A stretch of DNA of 64,000 nt from JAXLXE01 sp046328115 (GTDB lineage: Bacteria; Chloroflexota; UBA6077; JACCZL01). The stretch is taken from assembly GCA_046328115.1 (NCBI GenBank), contig JAXLXE010000001.1:1984001-2048000 (forward strand), in the 5' to 3' direction. Every line of letters begins with the position of its first letter. Within the stretch, counting starts at the first letter, position 1. A program made the translations under genes and the position numbers. The notes beneath the pieces are model-generated. The model was not told the origin of the DNA, did no database searches, and saw only the letters and a program-made list of their open reading frames with translations. Below, piece after piece: positions 50,061-58,530 of the stretch.

Positions 50061-51011
50061 TCAGGCGGGGAGGGCCCTGAACGGCGCGGGGTGCACGACC
50101 GTCGCGCCCTGCAGGCAGGCCGCGGCACTCGCCCCGGTCAGCATCGTGACCGCTGACGGCGCCACCTCGAAGCGGATCGGCGTCAGCCCCAGGGGCTCGC
50201 CGTCCACCTGCACTAGAAGGCGCGGCCTGGCCGCCACCAATAGCTCGCGGGCGTGAAGATAGGTGACGTGCGGGTCCGAGCGGTGGCGGCGCACCAGCAC
50301 CAGCACGGTATGGCGTAGCTTGTCCAGCAGGGTCCGTCCACCGAAGAAGCACACGTCGAGCAGTCCGTCCGCCGCGGAGGCACGGTCCGTGATCTGGAAT
50401 GGACCCGCCCAGTAGCGCGTGTTGCCGATGCTCACCTGTGCCGCGCGCATCGCCCGCCAGTCCCCATCCACCCGCACCCGAATGCGCGCGGCGCCACCGG
50501 TGAGGATGTAGCGCGCGCCAGCCGCGAAGATGGCCAGGGGACCGAAGCGACGCTTGGCCTCACCCTCAGAGGCGTGCACGGCCACGGCGTCCATCCCCAG
50601 GCCAGCCATGAGCAGGAAATAGCGTCCATTGGCACGCCCCAGATCCAGTCGCAACGCCTCACCGCCCATCAACTGACGGGTCGTCTGCACGGGATCCAGC
50701 GACAGGCCGAGCTCGCGGGTCCACACGTTCACGCTGCCGAACGGGACAGCACCCACCACGATAGACGTGCCGCCCGCGGCCTGGATAACCTCATTCAGCG
50801 TCCCGTCGCCACCGGCGGCCAGCAGGAGCGTGTGGCCGCGGTCCATGGCTTCGCGGGCCAGGTCGGTAGCGTGCCCACGCCGTTCGGTATGCCGCACATC
50901 CACGCCAAAGCCCGCCCGCTCCACCTCGCGCACCACGTCCATGAGCGCACTAGCGCGCTCGAACGGCCCCGCCGCGCGATTGGCCACGATGGTTGCGAGC
51001 GGCACCGTCAT
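50061..51011 (-). CDS. Diacylglycerol kinase / lipid kinase family protein (DgkB/YegS-like)
   Basis: A 316-residue lipid kinase of the DAGK catalytic family. ATIVANRAAGPF is the opening nucleotide loop, LLLAAGGDGTLNEVIQAA the catalytic GGDGTxNE motif, and VVGAVPFGSVNVWTRELG the usual next block. The C-terminal half is the beta-sandwich substrate domain. It phosphorylates diacylglycerol or a related lipid in the membrane; the exact lipid cannot be told. Confidence 0.9.
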   Translation of the reverse strand: MTVPLATIVANRAAGPFERASALMDVVREVERAGFGVDVRHTERRGHATDLAREAMDRGHTLLLAAGGDGTLNEVIQAAGGTSIVVGAVPFGSVNVWTRELGLSLDPVQTTRQLMGGEALRLDLGRANGRYFLLMAGLGMDAVAVHASEGEAKRRFGPLAIFAAGARYILTGGAARIRVRVDGDWRAMRAAQVSIGNTRYWAGPFQITDRASAADGLLDVCFFGGRTLLDKLRHTVLVLVRRHRSDPHVTYLHARELLVAARPRLLVQVDGEPLGLTPIRFEVAPSAVTMLTGASAAACLQGATVVHPAPFRALPA

Positions 51012-51026
51012 GGGTGCGAAGCGCGC

Positions 51027-51806
51027 CTAGCCCCGCCCGGGCGGGCGAGCCGCCACGGCGATCAGCCGTTCACTGACGTGGCTGAACGGGGTGAGATCGT
51101 ACGAGCCGTACAGCGCCTCGATGCGGAATCCCGCCTGCCGCAGCAGGAGCTCCAGCTCGAAACGCCCGAAGTAGCGGAGCGCAAGCTGGCTGGTCCAACG
51201 TTTGACGGTCTGGTCCTCCTGGATCTCGTCGTACATGTAGGTGTAGTAGTCGGTCTGCTCCGCAAAGTCGGTGGAGCGGGCGGTCCACTTGCTGAGCGGC
51301 CGGCCGGAGACCGGGTCCTCTCCCGTGTGCTGAAGGAGGAGCTCATCGCGAGCCTCACCGCCACGGATGTTGCCGTTGGACAGGTCCAGGATCAGCAGCC
51401 CGCCTGGATCCAGGTGGCGGTAGACGGCCTCGAGCGCTGCGGACTGGTCGGCCGGATCGAGCAGCAGGCCGAACGAGTCAAGCGCGACGATGGCCAGAGG
51501 GAACCGCCGCTGCAACGCGAGCGTACGCATGTCCGCCTGATGCAGCGCGACCCGGTCGTCCAACCCGTGGCGGCGTACCCGGGCGGCCGCGGCCTCCAGC
51601 ATCTCGGCGGAGCTGTCCACGCCGACCACCGAGAACCCGTGGATGGCGAGCGGGGCCAGGATCCGGCCGCTGCCGCACGCCAGCTCCAGCACGGGATCCC
51701 CGGTGCGCCGCGCAAACTCCAGGTACATCGCCTCGTCGTCCTCGTACGTGTCGTGCTCCCAGTCGTAGTAGCGGGCGAGATCGTTGAACGGGTTCTCCTG
51801 CGACAT
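51027..51806 (-). CDS. Class I SAM-dependent methyltransferase
   Basis: A 259-residue Rossmann-fold methyltransferase. ATG 51806 (MSQENPFNDLARYYD) is the family-typical start; the longer frame to 51932 runs into the divergent promoter. Motif I PVLELACGSGRILAPLA, acidic VGVDSS, motif II LHQADMRTL and post-II GGLLILDLSNGN are intact. The substrate is unknown. Co-directional with the lipid kinase gene, 15 bases upstream of it. Confidence 0.85.
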   Translation of the reverse strand: MSQENPFNDLARYYDWEHDTYEDDEAMYLEFARRTGDPVLELACGSGRILAPLAIHGFSVVGVDSSAEMLEAAAARVRRHGLDDRVALHQADMRTLALQRRFPLAIVALDSFGLLLDPADQSAALEAVYRHLDPGGLLILDLSNGNIRGGEARDELLLQHTGEDPVSGRPLSKWTARSTDFAEQTDYYTYMYDEIQEDQTVKRWTSQLALRYFGRFELELLLRQAGFRIEALYGSYDLTPFSHVSERLIAVAARPPGRG

Positions 51807-51900
51807 GGGCGGATCAACACCTCGGGGCGTGAGCGGCACCGCCAAGATGATCGGCGCGCGGCACCGCGTGGATGATCGGGGGATCGGCTCCGCACTGTGC

Positions 51901-51913
51901 CACAATATTTGTG
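51901..51913. promoter_or_regulatory. AT-rich 13-base inverted repeat in a divergent promoter
   Basis: CACAATATTTGTG (CACAA-TAT-TTGTG) lies between the divergent methyltransferase and DUF1786 genes, 50 bases before the latter's start. A regulator site is possible; no -35/-10 pair is clear. Confidence 0.3.
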
Positions 51914-51962
51914 CTACCCGCCGCCGGCGCACGCCGCGGCACGCTCAGGACGGGGGAATCGC

Positions 51963-53066
51963 GTGCGGATCCTGGCCATCGACGTGGGGACGGGCACGCA
52001 GGACATCCTGCTGTTCGACTCCGAGCAGGACATCGAGAACTGCCCCCAGATGATCATGCCCTCGCCCACGGCGGTGGTCGCCGGCCGGGTCAGGGCGGCC
52101 ACGGCGCGGCGCGAGCCGCTGTTGCTGACGGGCGTGACCATGGGCGGTGGACCCTCGCACTGGGCCACGATGGACCACATCCGCTCGGGGCTGCCGGTGT
52201 ATGCCACGCCAGTCGCGGCACAGACCTTCGACGACGACCTGGAGCAGATTCGCGAGATGGGGATCCAGGTGGTGTCGGTTGACGAAGCGGCGGGCCTCAC
52301 TGGCGTCTGCCATGTGGAGATGCGCGACCTGTACGTCGACGCAGTGCAGTCGGCCCTCGCGGCATTCGGCGCGGATCCATCGTTCGACGCGCTCGCAGTG
52401 GCGGTGTTCGACCACGGGGCGGCGCCGCCGGGCTACAGCGACCGGAAGTTTCGGTTCGACTACCTGGGCGAGCGGATGGCGCGCTCGCGCGACGTGGCGG
52501 CGCTGGCGTTTGGGCGCGACGACGTGCCCGCCGAGATGACACGGTTGAAGGCCGTGGGCGACTGCGTGGACGGCAACCTGCCACTGCTATTGATGGACAC
52601 CGCGCCGGCCGCCGTGCTGGGAGCGCTGGACGACCCAAACGTGGGGACGGCGAGCAACGCGGTAGCCGTGAACGTGGGTAATTTCCACTGCCTGGCCTTC
52701 CGCCTGGAGGGTGGCCTGGTGACCGGGCTGTTCGAGCATCATACCGGTGAGCTAGAGCGGACGGAGCTGGAGCGTTACGTGGAGCGGCTGGCCGCGGGGA
52801 CCATCACCAACCAGGAAGTGTTCGATGACATGGGCCACGGGGCCTTGCTCATCGGCGAGCCCGGGGCGCTGCGCGGGCACAGGGTGGCGGTGACTGGCCC
52901 GCGACGCGGACTGCTGAACGAATCAATGTTGCGGCCGTACGCGGCGGTGCCGCATGGCGACATGATGCTGGCCGGCTGTTTCGGACTGCTGCGCGGCTAC
53001 GCCTGGCGATTCCCCGAGGGCGCCGAGGCCATCGAGCGTCGACTGGGACCGCGCCCGCGACCGTAG
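51963..53066 (+). CDS. DUF1786 family protein (actin/Hsp70-like ATPase fold)
   Basis: A 367-residue protein from GTG 51963, preceded by GGGGGAA. The N-terminal LAIDVGTGTQDILLFDS is the phosphate-1 loop typical of actin/ASKHA-fold proteins, and AVNVGNFHCLAFRLEGG a second phosphate-binding region. This matches DUF1786, often annotated as related to pyruvate formate-lyase activation without evidence. Seven cysteines are scattered; no radical SAM CxxxCxxC is present. Function is unknown. Confidence 0.8.
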   Translation: MRILAIDVGTGTQDILLFDSEQDIENCPQMIMPSPTAVVAGRVRAATARREPLLLTGVTMGGGPSHWATMDHIRSGLPVYATPVAAQTFDDDLEQIREMGIQVVSVDEAAGLTGVCHVEMRDLYVDAVQSALAAFGADPSFDALAVAVFDHGAAPPGYSDRKFRFDYLGERMARSRDVAALAFGRDDVPAEMTRLKAVGDCVDGNLPLLLMDTAPAAVLGALDDPNVGTASNAVAVNVGNFHCLAFRLEGGLVTGLFEHHTGELERTELERYVERLAAGTITNQEVFDDMGHGALLIGEPGALRGHRVAVTGPRRGLLNESMLRPYAAVPHGDMMLAGCFGLLRGYAWRFPEGAEAIERRLGPRPRP

Positions 53067-53116
53067 AGCCCGCGACAGCAGATGGGGTACATTCGCCTGG
53101 TGGAGGAGGGCCAGCC

Positions 53117-53956
53117 ATGAAGTTCGGCGTCTGCATGTTCCCCACCCACTACGGGATGCCGTTGACGGAGCTCGGCCGAGAAGCCGAGGACCTCGGTTTC
53201 GAGTCCATCTTCTTCCCAGAGCACACCCACATCCCCAGCAGCCGCAAGACCCCGTGGCCAGGCGGCCCGGAGCTACCGCGCGAATACTCAAACACCGTGG
53301 ACGTGTTCGTGGCGATGGCGGCGGTGGCCGCCGTGACCAAGACGATCAACATCGGCCCGGGCATCTGCCTGGTGATCGAGCGCGACCCGATCACGCTAGC
53401 CAAAGAGGTGGCCAGCCTGGACCACATTTCCAACGGTCGGTTCCTGTTCGGCATCGGCGCCGGCTGGAACCGGGAGGAGATGGAGAACCACGGGACCAAC
53501 CCCAAGACGCGGTTCAGACTGCTGAAGGACCGGGTCCAGGCAATGAAGACCATCTGGACCCAGGACGAGGCCGAGTACCACGGCGAATTCGTGAGCTTCG
53601 ACAAAATCTGGTCCTGGCCCAAACCGGTCCAGCGGCCCCACCCGCCGGTGCTGCTGGGCAACGACGGGCCGGGCGCCGTAGATCGGGCGGTGGACTACGC
53701 GGACGAGTGGATGCCCCACCCCGGGCGGGGCGACGTGCCGATCGGCGAGCGGATCGCCGAGCTGAACGCGAAGGCGAAGGCCGCGGGGAAGACGATACCC
53801 GTGACCCTGTTCGGCGCGGCGCCGGACGCCGCGGTGGTGGAGCAGTGCATCAAGGACGGCGCCTCGCGGGTGGTGATGCGCCTGCCCTCAGACGGCACCG
53901 AGGCAACGCGCCCGGTGCTGAAGCAGTGCGCTGAGATCATGCGCGCGCTGCGGTAG
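53117..53956 (+). CDS. LLM-class F420-dependent oxidoreductase
   Basis: A 279-residue luciferase-like monooxygenase-family protein. MKFGVCMFPTHYGMPLTELG, FESIFFPEHTHIP, INIGPGICLVIERDPI, SLDHISNGRFLFGIGAGWN and PVLLGNDGPGAVDRA are typical of the Rv2161c/F420 subgroup. The cofactor could be F420 or FMN; the F420 assignment is by family. The substrate is unknown. A strong stem-loop follows at 53975-54003. Confidence 0.9.
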   Translation: MKFGVCMFPTHYGMPLTELGREAEDLGFESIFFPEHTHIPSSRKTPWPGGPELPREYSNTVDVFVAMAAVAAVTKTINIGPGICLVIERDPITLAKEVASLDHISNGRFLFGIGAGWNREEMENHGTNPKTRFRLLKDRVQAMKTIWTQDEAEYHGEFVSFDKIWSWPKPVQRPHPPVLLGNDGPGAVDRAVDYADEWMPHPGRGDVPIGERIAELNAKAKAAGKTIPVTLFGAAPDAAVVEQCIKDGASRVVMRLPSDGTEATRPVLKQCAEIMRALR

Positions 53957-53974
53957 CGTACGCCGGACTTGTGC

Positions 53975-54003
53975 GAGGGCGGAACCGCGTCCCGCGGTTC
54001 CGC
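53975..54003. terminator. Strong bidirectional stem-loop after the LLM gene
   Basis: A 13-bp perfect stem, GGGCGGAACCGCG (53975-53987) with CGCGGTTCCGCCC (53991-54003), loop TCC, 18 bases after the LLM stop and 41 bases from the stop of the convergent gene. No T-run on either side. Confidence 0.65.
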
Positions 54004-54044
54004 CCACCGGTTCGTATCGTCTCGAGAGGGGTCCGCCGCGCTCC

Positions 54045-54674
54045 CTACGGGTTCACTGGCGACTTCCGTCGGCGCCCGGTGTTCACTCCGATCACCGGCG
54101 GGGTCACGCGCAGGAAGTGGCCCTGCTTATCTTCGTCGGCGACAACACCCAGGCCGTGCTTCGCGAGCGTATCTCGCCACGCATTCAGCTCCTGCATTGC
54201 GGCCCCCTGGTGGTCCCAGCCGATCGCGTTGAATCCAGCCTCGATCATCCGATTCTGGATCCGCAGTTGTCGAACGATCACGCTGCCAACGTCGGTCTCC
54301 TCGACAGTCAGCCGCGTAGGGATCGGGTGCCGCGAGCAACCCCCGGTTGTCGCACCCGCCGCATCGAGAACCTGCGTGACAAACGGAGCCAGCGACTGTC
54401 CTGCCGGCGGCAGGACCGGCCGAGGCCGCGGCTCTCGGACGGTCACGCGAGGGCTGAGGCCCGCAGCTTCGTTGAGCTGTCGAGCGATGCCTTTGGCGCG
54501 CTCTCTGCGGGCAAGCGGGCCCGCGACAACGACACCGTGGTCCCGCACCCACCAACGTACTTCGCCGGTCAGTCTCGCGTAGTCACCACTGACCGTGAAT
54601 CGTGACGAGGACCACCGCGTAGTTGTTCCCCGTTGTTCGCGTCTGACAGATCGTTCTTCAGCTCGCCTGCTCAT
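54045..54674 (-). CDS. Hypothetical protein
   Basis: A 209-residue frame from ATG 54674, which has GGAG six bases upstream. The N-terminus is basic (SRRAEERSVRREQRG), followed by beta-rich VSGDYARLTGEVRWWVRDHG and a helix, AKGIARQLNEAAGL. The C-terminal part (IRQLRIQNRMIEAGFNAIGW; LNAWRDTLAKHGLGVVADED) looks protein-like with alternating hydrophobics. No family is recognised; competing plus-strand frames are less convincing. The hairpin just past its stop supports a real gene end. Confidence 0.5.
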   Translation of the reverse strand: MSRRAEERSVRREQRGTTTRWSSSRFTVSGDYARLTGEVRWWVRDHGVVVAGPLARRERAKGIARQLNEAAGLSPRVTVREPRPRPVLPPAGQSLAPFVTQVLDAAGATTGGCSRHPIPTRLTVEETDVGSVIVRQLRIQNRMIEAGFNAIGWDHQGAAMQELNAWRDTLAKHGLGVVADEDKQGHFLRVTPPVIGVNTGRRRKSPVNP

Positions 54675-54749
54675 TTCTGGCTCCGCGGCAAACCGCACCA
54701 CCGCTCGGACCATCTTAACGCGGCGCTCGGCCCTGACGTGCGCATCGTC

Positions 54750-55037
54750 TCACGGCCCCTCGACCACGATGACGTTGGACGTGGCGTACTTCCACCGCAA
54801 GTCGCGGGCTGGACGGTATTGCTCGGAGGCCCACCAGGCCTTCGCACGGTCCACGCTCTCGAACCGCAGCACCACCACGCGCTTGGGGTCGATGCTGCCC
54901 TCGACTACTTCGTACGCTCCGCCGCGGACGACGTACTCGCCGCCGAACGCCTTGATACTGTCTGGCACGAGCCGACGGTACTCCTCGTAGCCGTCGGTAT
55001 CGTGAACGTCCACATAGGCGATGACGTAGCCTGCCAC
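54750..55037 (-). CDS. DUF1330 domain protein
   Basis: A 95-residue ferredoxin-like (dimeric alpha-beta barrel) protein. GTG 55037 has GGAGGT five bases upstream. YVIAYVDVHDTDGYEEYRRL, FGGEYVVRGGAYEVVEGS, VVVLRFESVDRAKAWWAS and YRPARDLRWKYATSNVIVVEG are the DUF1330 pattern. The function is unknown; members are thought to bind small molecules. Confidence 0.85.
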   Translation of the reverse strand: MAGYVIAYVDVHDTDGYEEYRRLVPDSIKAFGGEYVVRGGAYEVVEGSIDPKRVVVLRFESVDRAKAWWASEQYRPARDLRWKYATSNVIVVEGP

Positions 55038-55101
55038 GGGCGACCTCCGCACAACTGACTCGATTGCTCCGCGGATGGTAGGCGCCGCGCCCCGTCTAAC
55101 G

Positions 55102-56043
55102 CTACAGGGGCAGCGCTAGCTGGGGGGAGGGCCGGGTGGGCAGGGGGCGCACGGCCACGTGCGGCGGCCGCGGACTGCTGGGGCCGCGAGCCAGCGACTC
55201 CGCCAGACCGTGGCGATCGCGGATGGCCTCCACACGCTCTGCCAGGCGGCGGGTGTACTCGGCCGGCGCGTCGCGGCCCACGTAGGCGCGCTCGTACCGA
55301 GGCTTGAGCTCTGGGAACTCGCGATCCACCATGTCCAGATAGTGCTCCCGAACCACCGGCCCCAGGCGGAGCGCGGAGTAGCCGAAAAACTGGGCGCCAT
55401 GGGCAACGGCCTCGCGCGCCACGGACTCGATGGATTGCGCGGAGTCCGTCACGCCGGGCAGGATGGGCGCCAGCAGGATACCGGCCGGGATGCCAGCGTC
55501 GTTCAGCGCCCGCATGACTTGCAACCGCTTACGCGGGTGGGCGGTGCCTGGCTCGATGGTGCGGGCCAGGTCGCCATCAATGGTGGTGATGGTGAACAGG
55601 ACGCGGACGGACGCGTTGCGCGCCAGGTCGGTCAACACGTCGATGTCGCGATAGACCATCGGCGACTTGGTGATCATCCCGATTGGATTGCGCGCCGCGG
55701 TGAACACCTCCAGCACTCGCCGCGTTACCCGGAACCGCCCCTCCGCCGGCTGGTAGACGTCCGTGGCCGTGCCCATGGCCACGGACTCGCCCGCCCAGGA
55801 CGGTCGCGCCAGTTCGCGACGCAACACATCCGGCAGATTGGTCTTGACCAGGATTCGGGTGTCGAAGTCCTCGCGACCGTTGCCGTGATCGGCCTTCACG
55901 TAGAAAGCGCGGGCGTAACAGTAGTGGCAGCGGTGAGCGCATCCCACGTAGGGGTTGAGCGACCAGTTGAAGGGCATGCCGTGCACGCGATTGATCGCGG
56001 ACTTGCACTGAACCTCTACGTACTCCGGCCGCGCCATGTCCAA
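55102..56043 (-). CDS. Radical SAM protein, Rv2578c / SplB-like family
   Basis: A 313-residue radical SAM enzyme. The 4Fe-4S motif CAHRCHYCYA is at about residues 35-44, followed by ILVKTNLPDVLRRELARP and VAMGTATDVYQPAEGRFRVT (family-specific). The only other Cys is N-terminal, so no SPASM or auxiliary cluster exists. Relatives include spore photoproduct lyase-like proteins, but the real reaction is unknown. It is divergent from the first arylsulfatase gene with a 103-base shared control region. Confidence 0.88.
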   Translation of the reverse strand: MDMARPEYVEVQCKSAINRVHGMPFNWSLNPYVGCAHRCHYCYARAFYVKADHGNGREDFDTRILVKTNLPDVLRRELARPSWAGESVAMGTATDVYQPAEGRFRVTRRVLEVFTAARNPIGMITKSPMVYRDIDVLTDLARNASVRVLFTITTIDGDLARTIEPGTAHPRKRLQVMRALNDAGIPAGILLAPILPGVTDSAQSIESVAREAVAHGAQFFGYSALRLGPVVREHYLDMVDREFPELKPRYERAYVGRDAPAEYTRRLAERVEAIRDRHGLAESLARGPSSPRPPHVAVRPLPTRPSPQLALPL

Positions 56044-56098
56044 GTATAGAACAAATGATCTGTTATCTTTCCAGGATTCTCGCTGGGCGCGGTCGCTC

Positions 56099-56104
56099 TA
56101 TAAT
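56099..56104 (+). promoter_or_regulatory. -10 box of the arylsulfatase 1 promoter
   Basis: A perfect TATAAT in CTCTATAATCGCGCC, with a predicted start about 56111. The operator begins 10 bases downstream. The -35 region (about 56076-56081) is not a consensus. Confidence 0.6.
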
Positions 56105-56113
56105 CGCGCCTGG

Positions 56114-56127
56114 TTGGAGCGCTCCAA
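56114..56127. promoter_or_regulatory. LacI-type operator upstream of arylsulfatase 1
   Basis: TTGGAGCGCTCCAA, a perfect 14-bp palindrome with the central CG of LacI/CcpA-type sites. It lies at the expected transcription start, 20 bases before the ATG, so binding would block the promoter. Confidence 0.75.
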
Positions 56128-56146
56128 TGCGTTGGGAGGTCGCGGC

Positions 56147-58444
56147 ATGGCCGGCGTGCGAGAGTATCCCGAGGGCACACCCTTTCCGGGCAGAGCCGGC
56201 AGGCTCATCGGCGAGTCGGACGCCGCCTGGCCTTCGGCCCCACGCGCCCGCTCGGGCGCGCCGAACGTCATGATCATCCTGCTGGACGATGTCGGCTTCG
56301 CCCAGTTCGGCTGCTTTGGCGGCGCCATCGAGACGCCCAATCTTGATCGCCTGGCTCGCGGCGGTCTGCGCTACCGAGATTTCCACACCACGGCCCTCTG
56401 CACGCCCACGCGAGCCTGCATGATGACCGGGCGCAACCACCACGCCACCGGCGCCGGCGTCATCACCGCCATGGCCCTCGGCTACCCGGGCTACAACAAC
56501 GTCATCCCACCGTCCAATGCGTTCCTGCCGGAGATGCTGCTGCCCCACGGCTACAGCACCTACGCCCTGGGCAAATGGCACCTCACCCCCATCACCGAGT
56601 GCAACACCGCCGCGCCGCGCGCCCGCTGGCCCCTCAGCCGCGGCTTCGAGCGCTTCTACGGGTTCCTCGGGGGCTTCACCAGCCAGTGGGTGCCGGACCT
56701 CGTGGAGGACAATCGCTTCGTCGATCCACCGGCCTCGCCGGAGCAGGGCTACCACCTGAACGAGGACATGGCCAACAAGGCCATCGGGCTGATCCGCGAC
56801 CTGAAGGCCACGTCTGGTGACAAGCCGTTCTTCATGTACTACTGCCCCGGCGCCGGCCACACCCCGCACCACGTTCCCCAGGACTGGGTAGAGCGCTACC
56901 GCGGTCGCTTCGACCAGGGCTGGGACCGCCTGCGGGAGGAGATCTTCGCGCGCCAGGTGGCGGATGGCATCGTGCCGCCGGGCACGGTGCTCTCGCCGCG
57001 CCCAGACTGGGTGGCCGCCTGGGACAGCCTCAGCGGCGACGAGCAGCGCCTGTTCGCCCGCCAGATGGAGGTCTACGCCGCCTTCATCTCCCACACCGAC
57101 CACCACATCGGCCGGGTCATCGATTTTCTGGAGGAGATCGGCGAGCTGGACAACACGCTGATCTTCGTGACCTCCGACAACGGCGCAAGCGCGGAGGGCG
57201 GCGTGCACGGCGAGGCCAACCACATGCTCCGCCACAACCGCTTCACGGAGACGCTGACCGCGAACCTGGCCGCGTTCGACCGCTGGGGCGACCCCTCCAC
57301 CCATCCGCACTACTCGTGGGGCTGGGCCTGGGCCGGCTGCACCCCGCTCCGGCGCTGGAAAGCGTACGTTCACCAGGGCGGCGTGACCGATCCGCTCATC
57401 GTGCACTGGCCAGACGGCATCGCCGCCCGCGGCGAGGTGCGCCAGCAGTACGCCCACGTCTCGGACATCGTCCCCACGGTCCTCGAGGCGCTGGGCATCG
57501 AGCAGCCAACCCACGTGGCCGGCCGCGCGGTGGAGGCCATCCAGGGCGTCAGCTTTGCCCACACGTTCAACGACGCCGCGGCAGCCACCAGAAAGTCCAC
57601 CCAGTACTACGAGATGTTCGCCTCGCGCGCCATCTGGCACCGCGGCTGGAAGGCGGTGGCGGAGCAGCCGCGTCCGATGCCGCTCACCGAAGAGCGCCTG
57701 CGCGAGCAGCGCTGGGAGCTCTACAACCTGGACGAGGACTTCTCCGAGTGCAATGACCTGGCCCAGACCCACCCGGCCAGGCTCCGCGAGCTGGTGGATC
57801 TCTGGTGGGCCGAGGCTGGCCGCAACAACGTGTTGCCTCTGGACGGCCGCCGCGAGCAGCGCCTCACCGACCCCAAACCCACGATTGCGCGGACCCGCGA
57901 TCGCTTCGTGTTCTATCCCGATACCGCCCCGCTCAACCACTTCTCCGCGCCGAACATCCACAACCGTTCCCACACGATCTCGGCGGACGTGATGATCCCG
58001 GCGAGTGGCGCGGAGGGCGTCCTGCTAGCGCAAGGCAGCGTCTTCGCCGGGTACAGCCTGTTCGTCCAGGACGGGCGACTCCAGTACGTCCACAATTACC
58101 TGGGCTTGCGCGAGCACTGGGTGCGGGCCAGCGAGCCACTCAGCGCCGGCGAGCACACCCTGGGTTTTGCGTTTGAGAAGACCGGCGAGCACCAGGGCAT
58201 CGGCCGCCTATACGTGGACGGACAGCAAGTGGCGGAGGGCGAGATCCCGGAGACGGTGCCCATCATGTTCGATCGGAACGCGGAGGGCCTCTGCTGCGGC
58301 TACGACAGCGGGCTCCCGGTGACACGTTCCTACGTCGCGCCCTTCCGTTTCACGGGCACGATCAAGCGGGTCAGCATGCACCTGGATGGTGTGGCCCGGA
58401 TCGATCCTGAGGCGGAGCACCGCGCCGCCATGCACGCCCAGTAA
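56147..58444 (+). CDS. Arylsulfatase-family sulfatase 1 (formylglycine type, cytoplasmic)
   Basis: A 765-residue type I sulfatase that hydrolyses a sulfate ester. The ATG at 56147 is fixed by GGGAGGT upstream and by the operator before it. The formylglycine site is Cys85 in ALCTPTRACMMTGRNHH. Metal ligands: the Asp pair in IILLDDVGFAQFG and, late, TSDNGAS; KWHLTP and HTDHH also fit. After the catalytic domain (to about 560) comes a beta-sandwich-like C-terminal domain (HTISADVMIPASGAEGVLLA; YSLFVQDGRLQYVHNYLGL; PFRFTGTIKRV). No signal peptide is present. It is a near copy of the next gene in length and order of motifs, with TTALCTPTRACMMTGRNHH shared exactly. Confidence 0.92.
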   Translation: MAGVREYPEGTPFPGRAGRLIGESDAAWPSAPRARSGAPNVMIILLDDVGFAQFGCFGGAIETPNLDRLARGGLRYRDFHTTALCTPTRACMMTGRNHHATGAGVITAMALGYPGYNNVIPPSNAFLPEMLLPHGYSTYALGKWHLTPITECNTAAPRARWPLSRGFERFYGFLGGFTSQWVPDLVEDNRFVDPPASPEQGYHLNEDMANKAIGLIRDLKATSGDKPFFMYYCPGAGHTPHHVPQDWVERYRGRFDQGWDRLREEIFARQVADGIVPPGTVLSPRPDWVAAWDSLSGDEQRLFARQMEVYAAFISHTDHHIGRVIDFLEEIGELDNTLIFVTSDNGASAEGGVHGEANHMLRHNRFTETLTANLAAFDRWGDPSTHPHYSWGWAWAGCTPLRRWKAYVHQGGVTDPLIVHWPDGIAARGEVRQQYAHVSDIVPTVLEALGIEQPTHVAGRAVEAIQGVSFAHTFNDAAAATRKSTQYYEMFASRAIWHRGWKAVAEQPRPMPLTEERLREQRWELYNLDEDFSECNDLAQTHPARLRELVDLWWAEAGRNNVLPLDGRREQRLTDPKPTIARTRDRFVFYPDTAPLNHFSAPNIHNRSHTISADVMIPASGAEGVLLAQGSVFAGYSLFVQDGRLQYVHNYLGLREHWVRASEPLSAGEHTLGFAFEKTGEHQGIGRLYVDGQQVAEGEIPETVPIMFDRNAEGLCCGYDSGLPVTRSYVAPFRFTGTIKRVSMHLDGVARIDPEAEHRAAMHAQ

Positions 58445-58493
58445 CCCCCGCCAGCAGATGCAAACGAACTGTCCCAATGCCACGCTCCTCTTT

Positions 58494-58509
58494 TTTGGAG
58501 CGCTCCAAA
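58494..58509. promoter_or_regulatory. LacI-type operator upstream of arylsulfatase 2
   Basis: TTTGGAGCGCTCCAAA, a perfect 16-bp palindrome containing the same 14-bp core as the site at 56114. It sits in the 86-base gap between the two sulfatase genes, 21 bases before the ATG, close to the 19-base spacing at site 1. Confidence 0.78.
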
Positions 58510-58530
58510 CATCACCCCGGAGTACTACCC

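Noticed and set aside
55102..56043. The radical SAM gene as an anaerobic sulfatase-maturating enzyme for the adjacent sulfatases
   Set aside because: It lacks the C-terminal SPASM cysteine clusters of that family and matches Rv2578c-type proteins; only its position suggested the idea.
56063..57973. A 636-codon minus-strand open frame within the first arylsulfatase
   Set aside because: Antisense to a gene with an intact sulfatase signature and a strong ribosome site; no recognisable domain on the reverse.
58491..58509. T-run plus GGAGCGCTCC palindrome as a terminator between the two sulfatase genes
   Set aside because: The T-run precedes the palindrome on the plus strand and becomes A's on the minus strand, so it is wrong for a terminator in either direction; the same palindrome occurs at the first sulfatase promoter.
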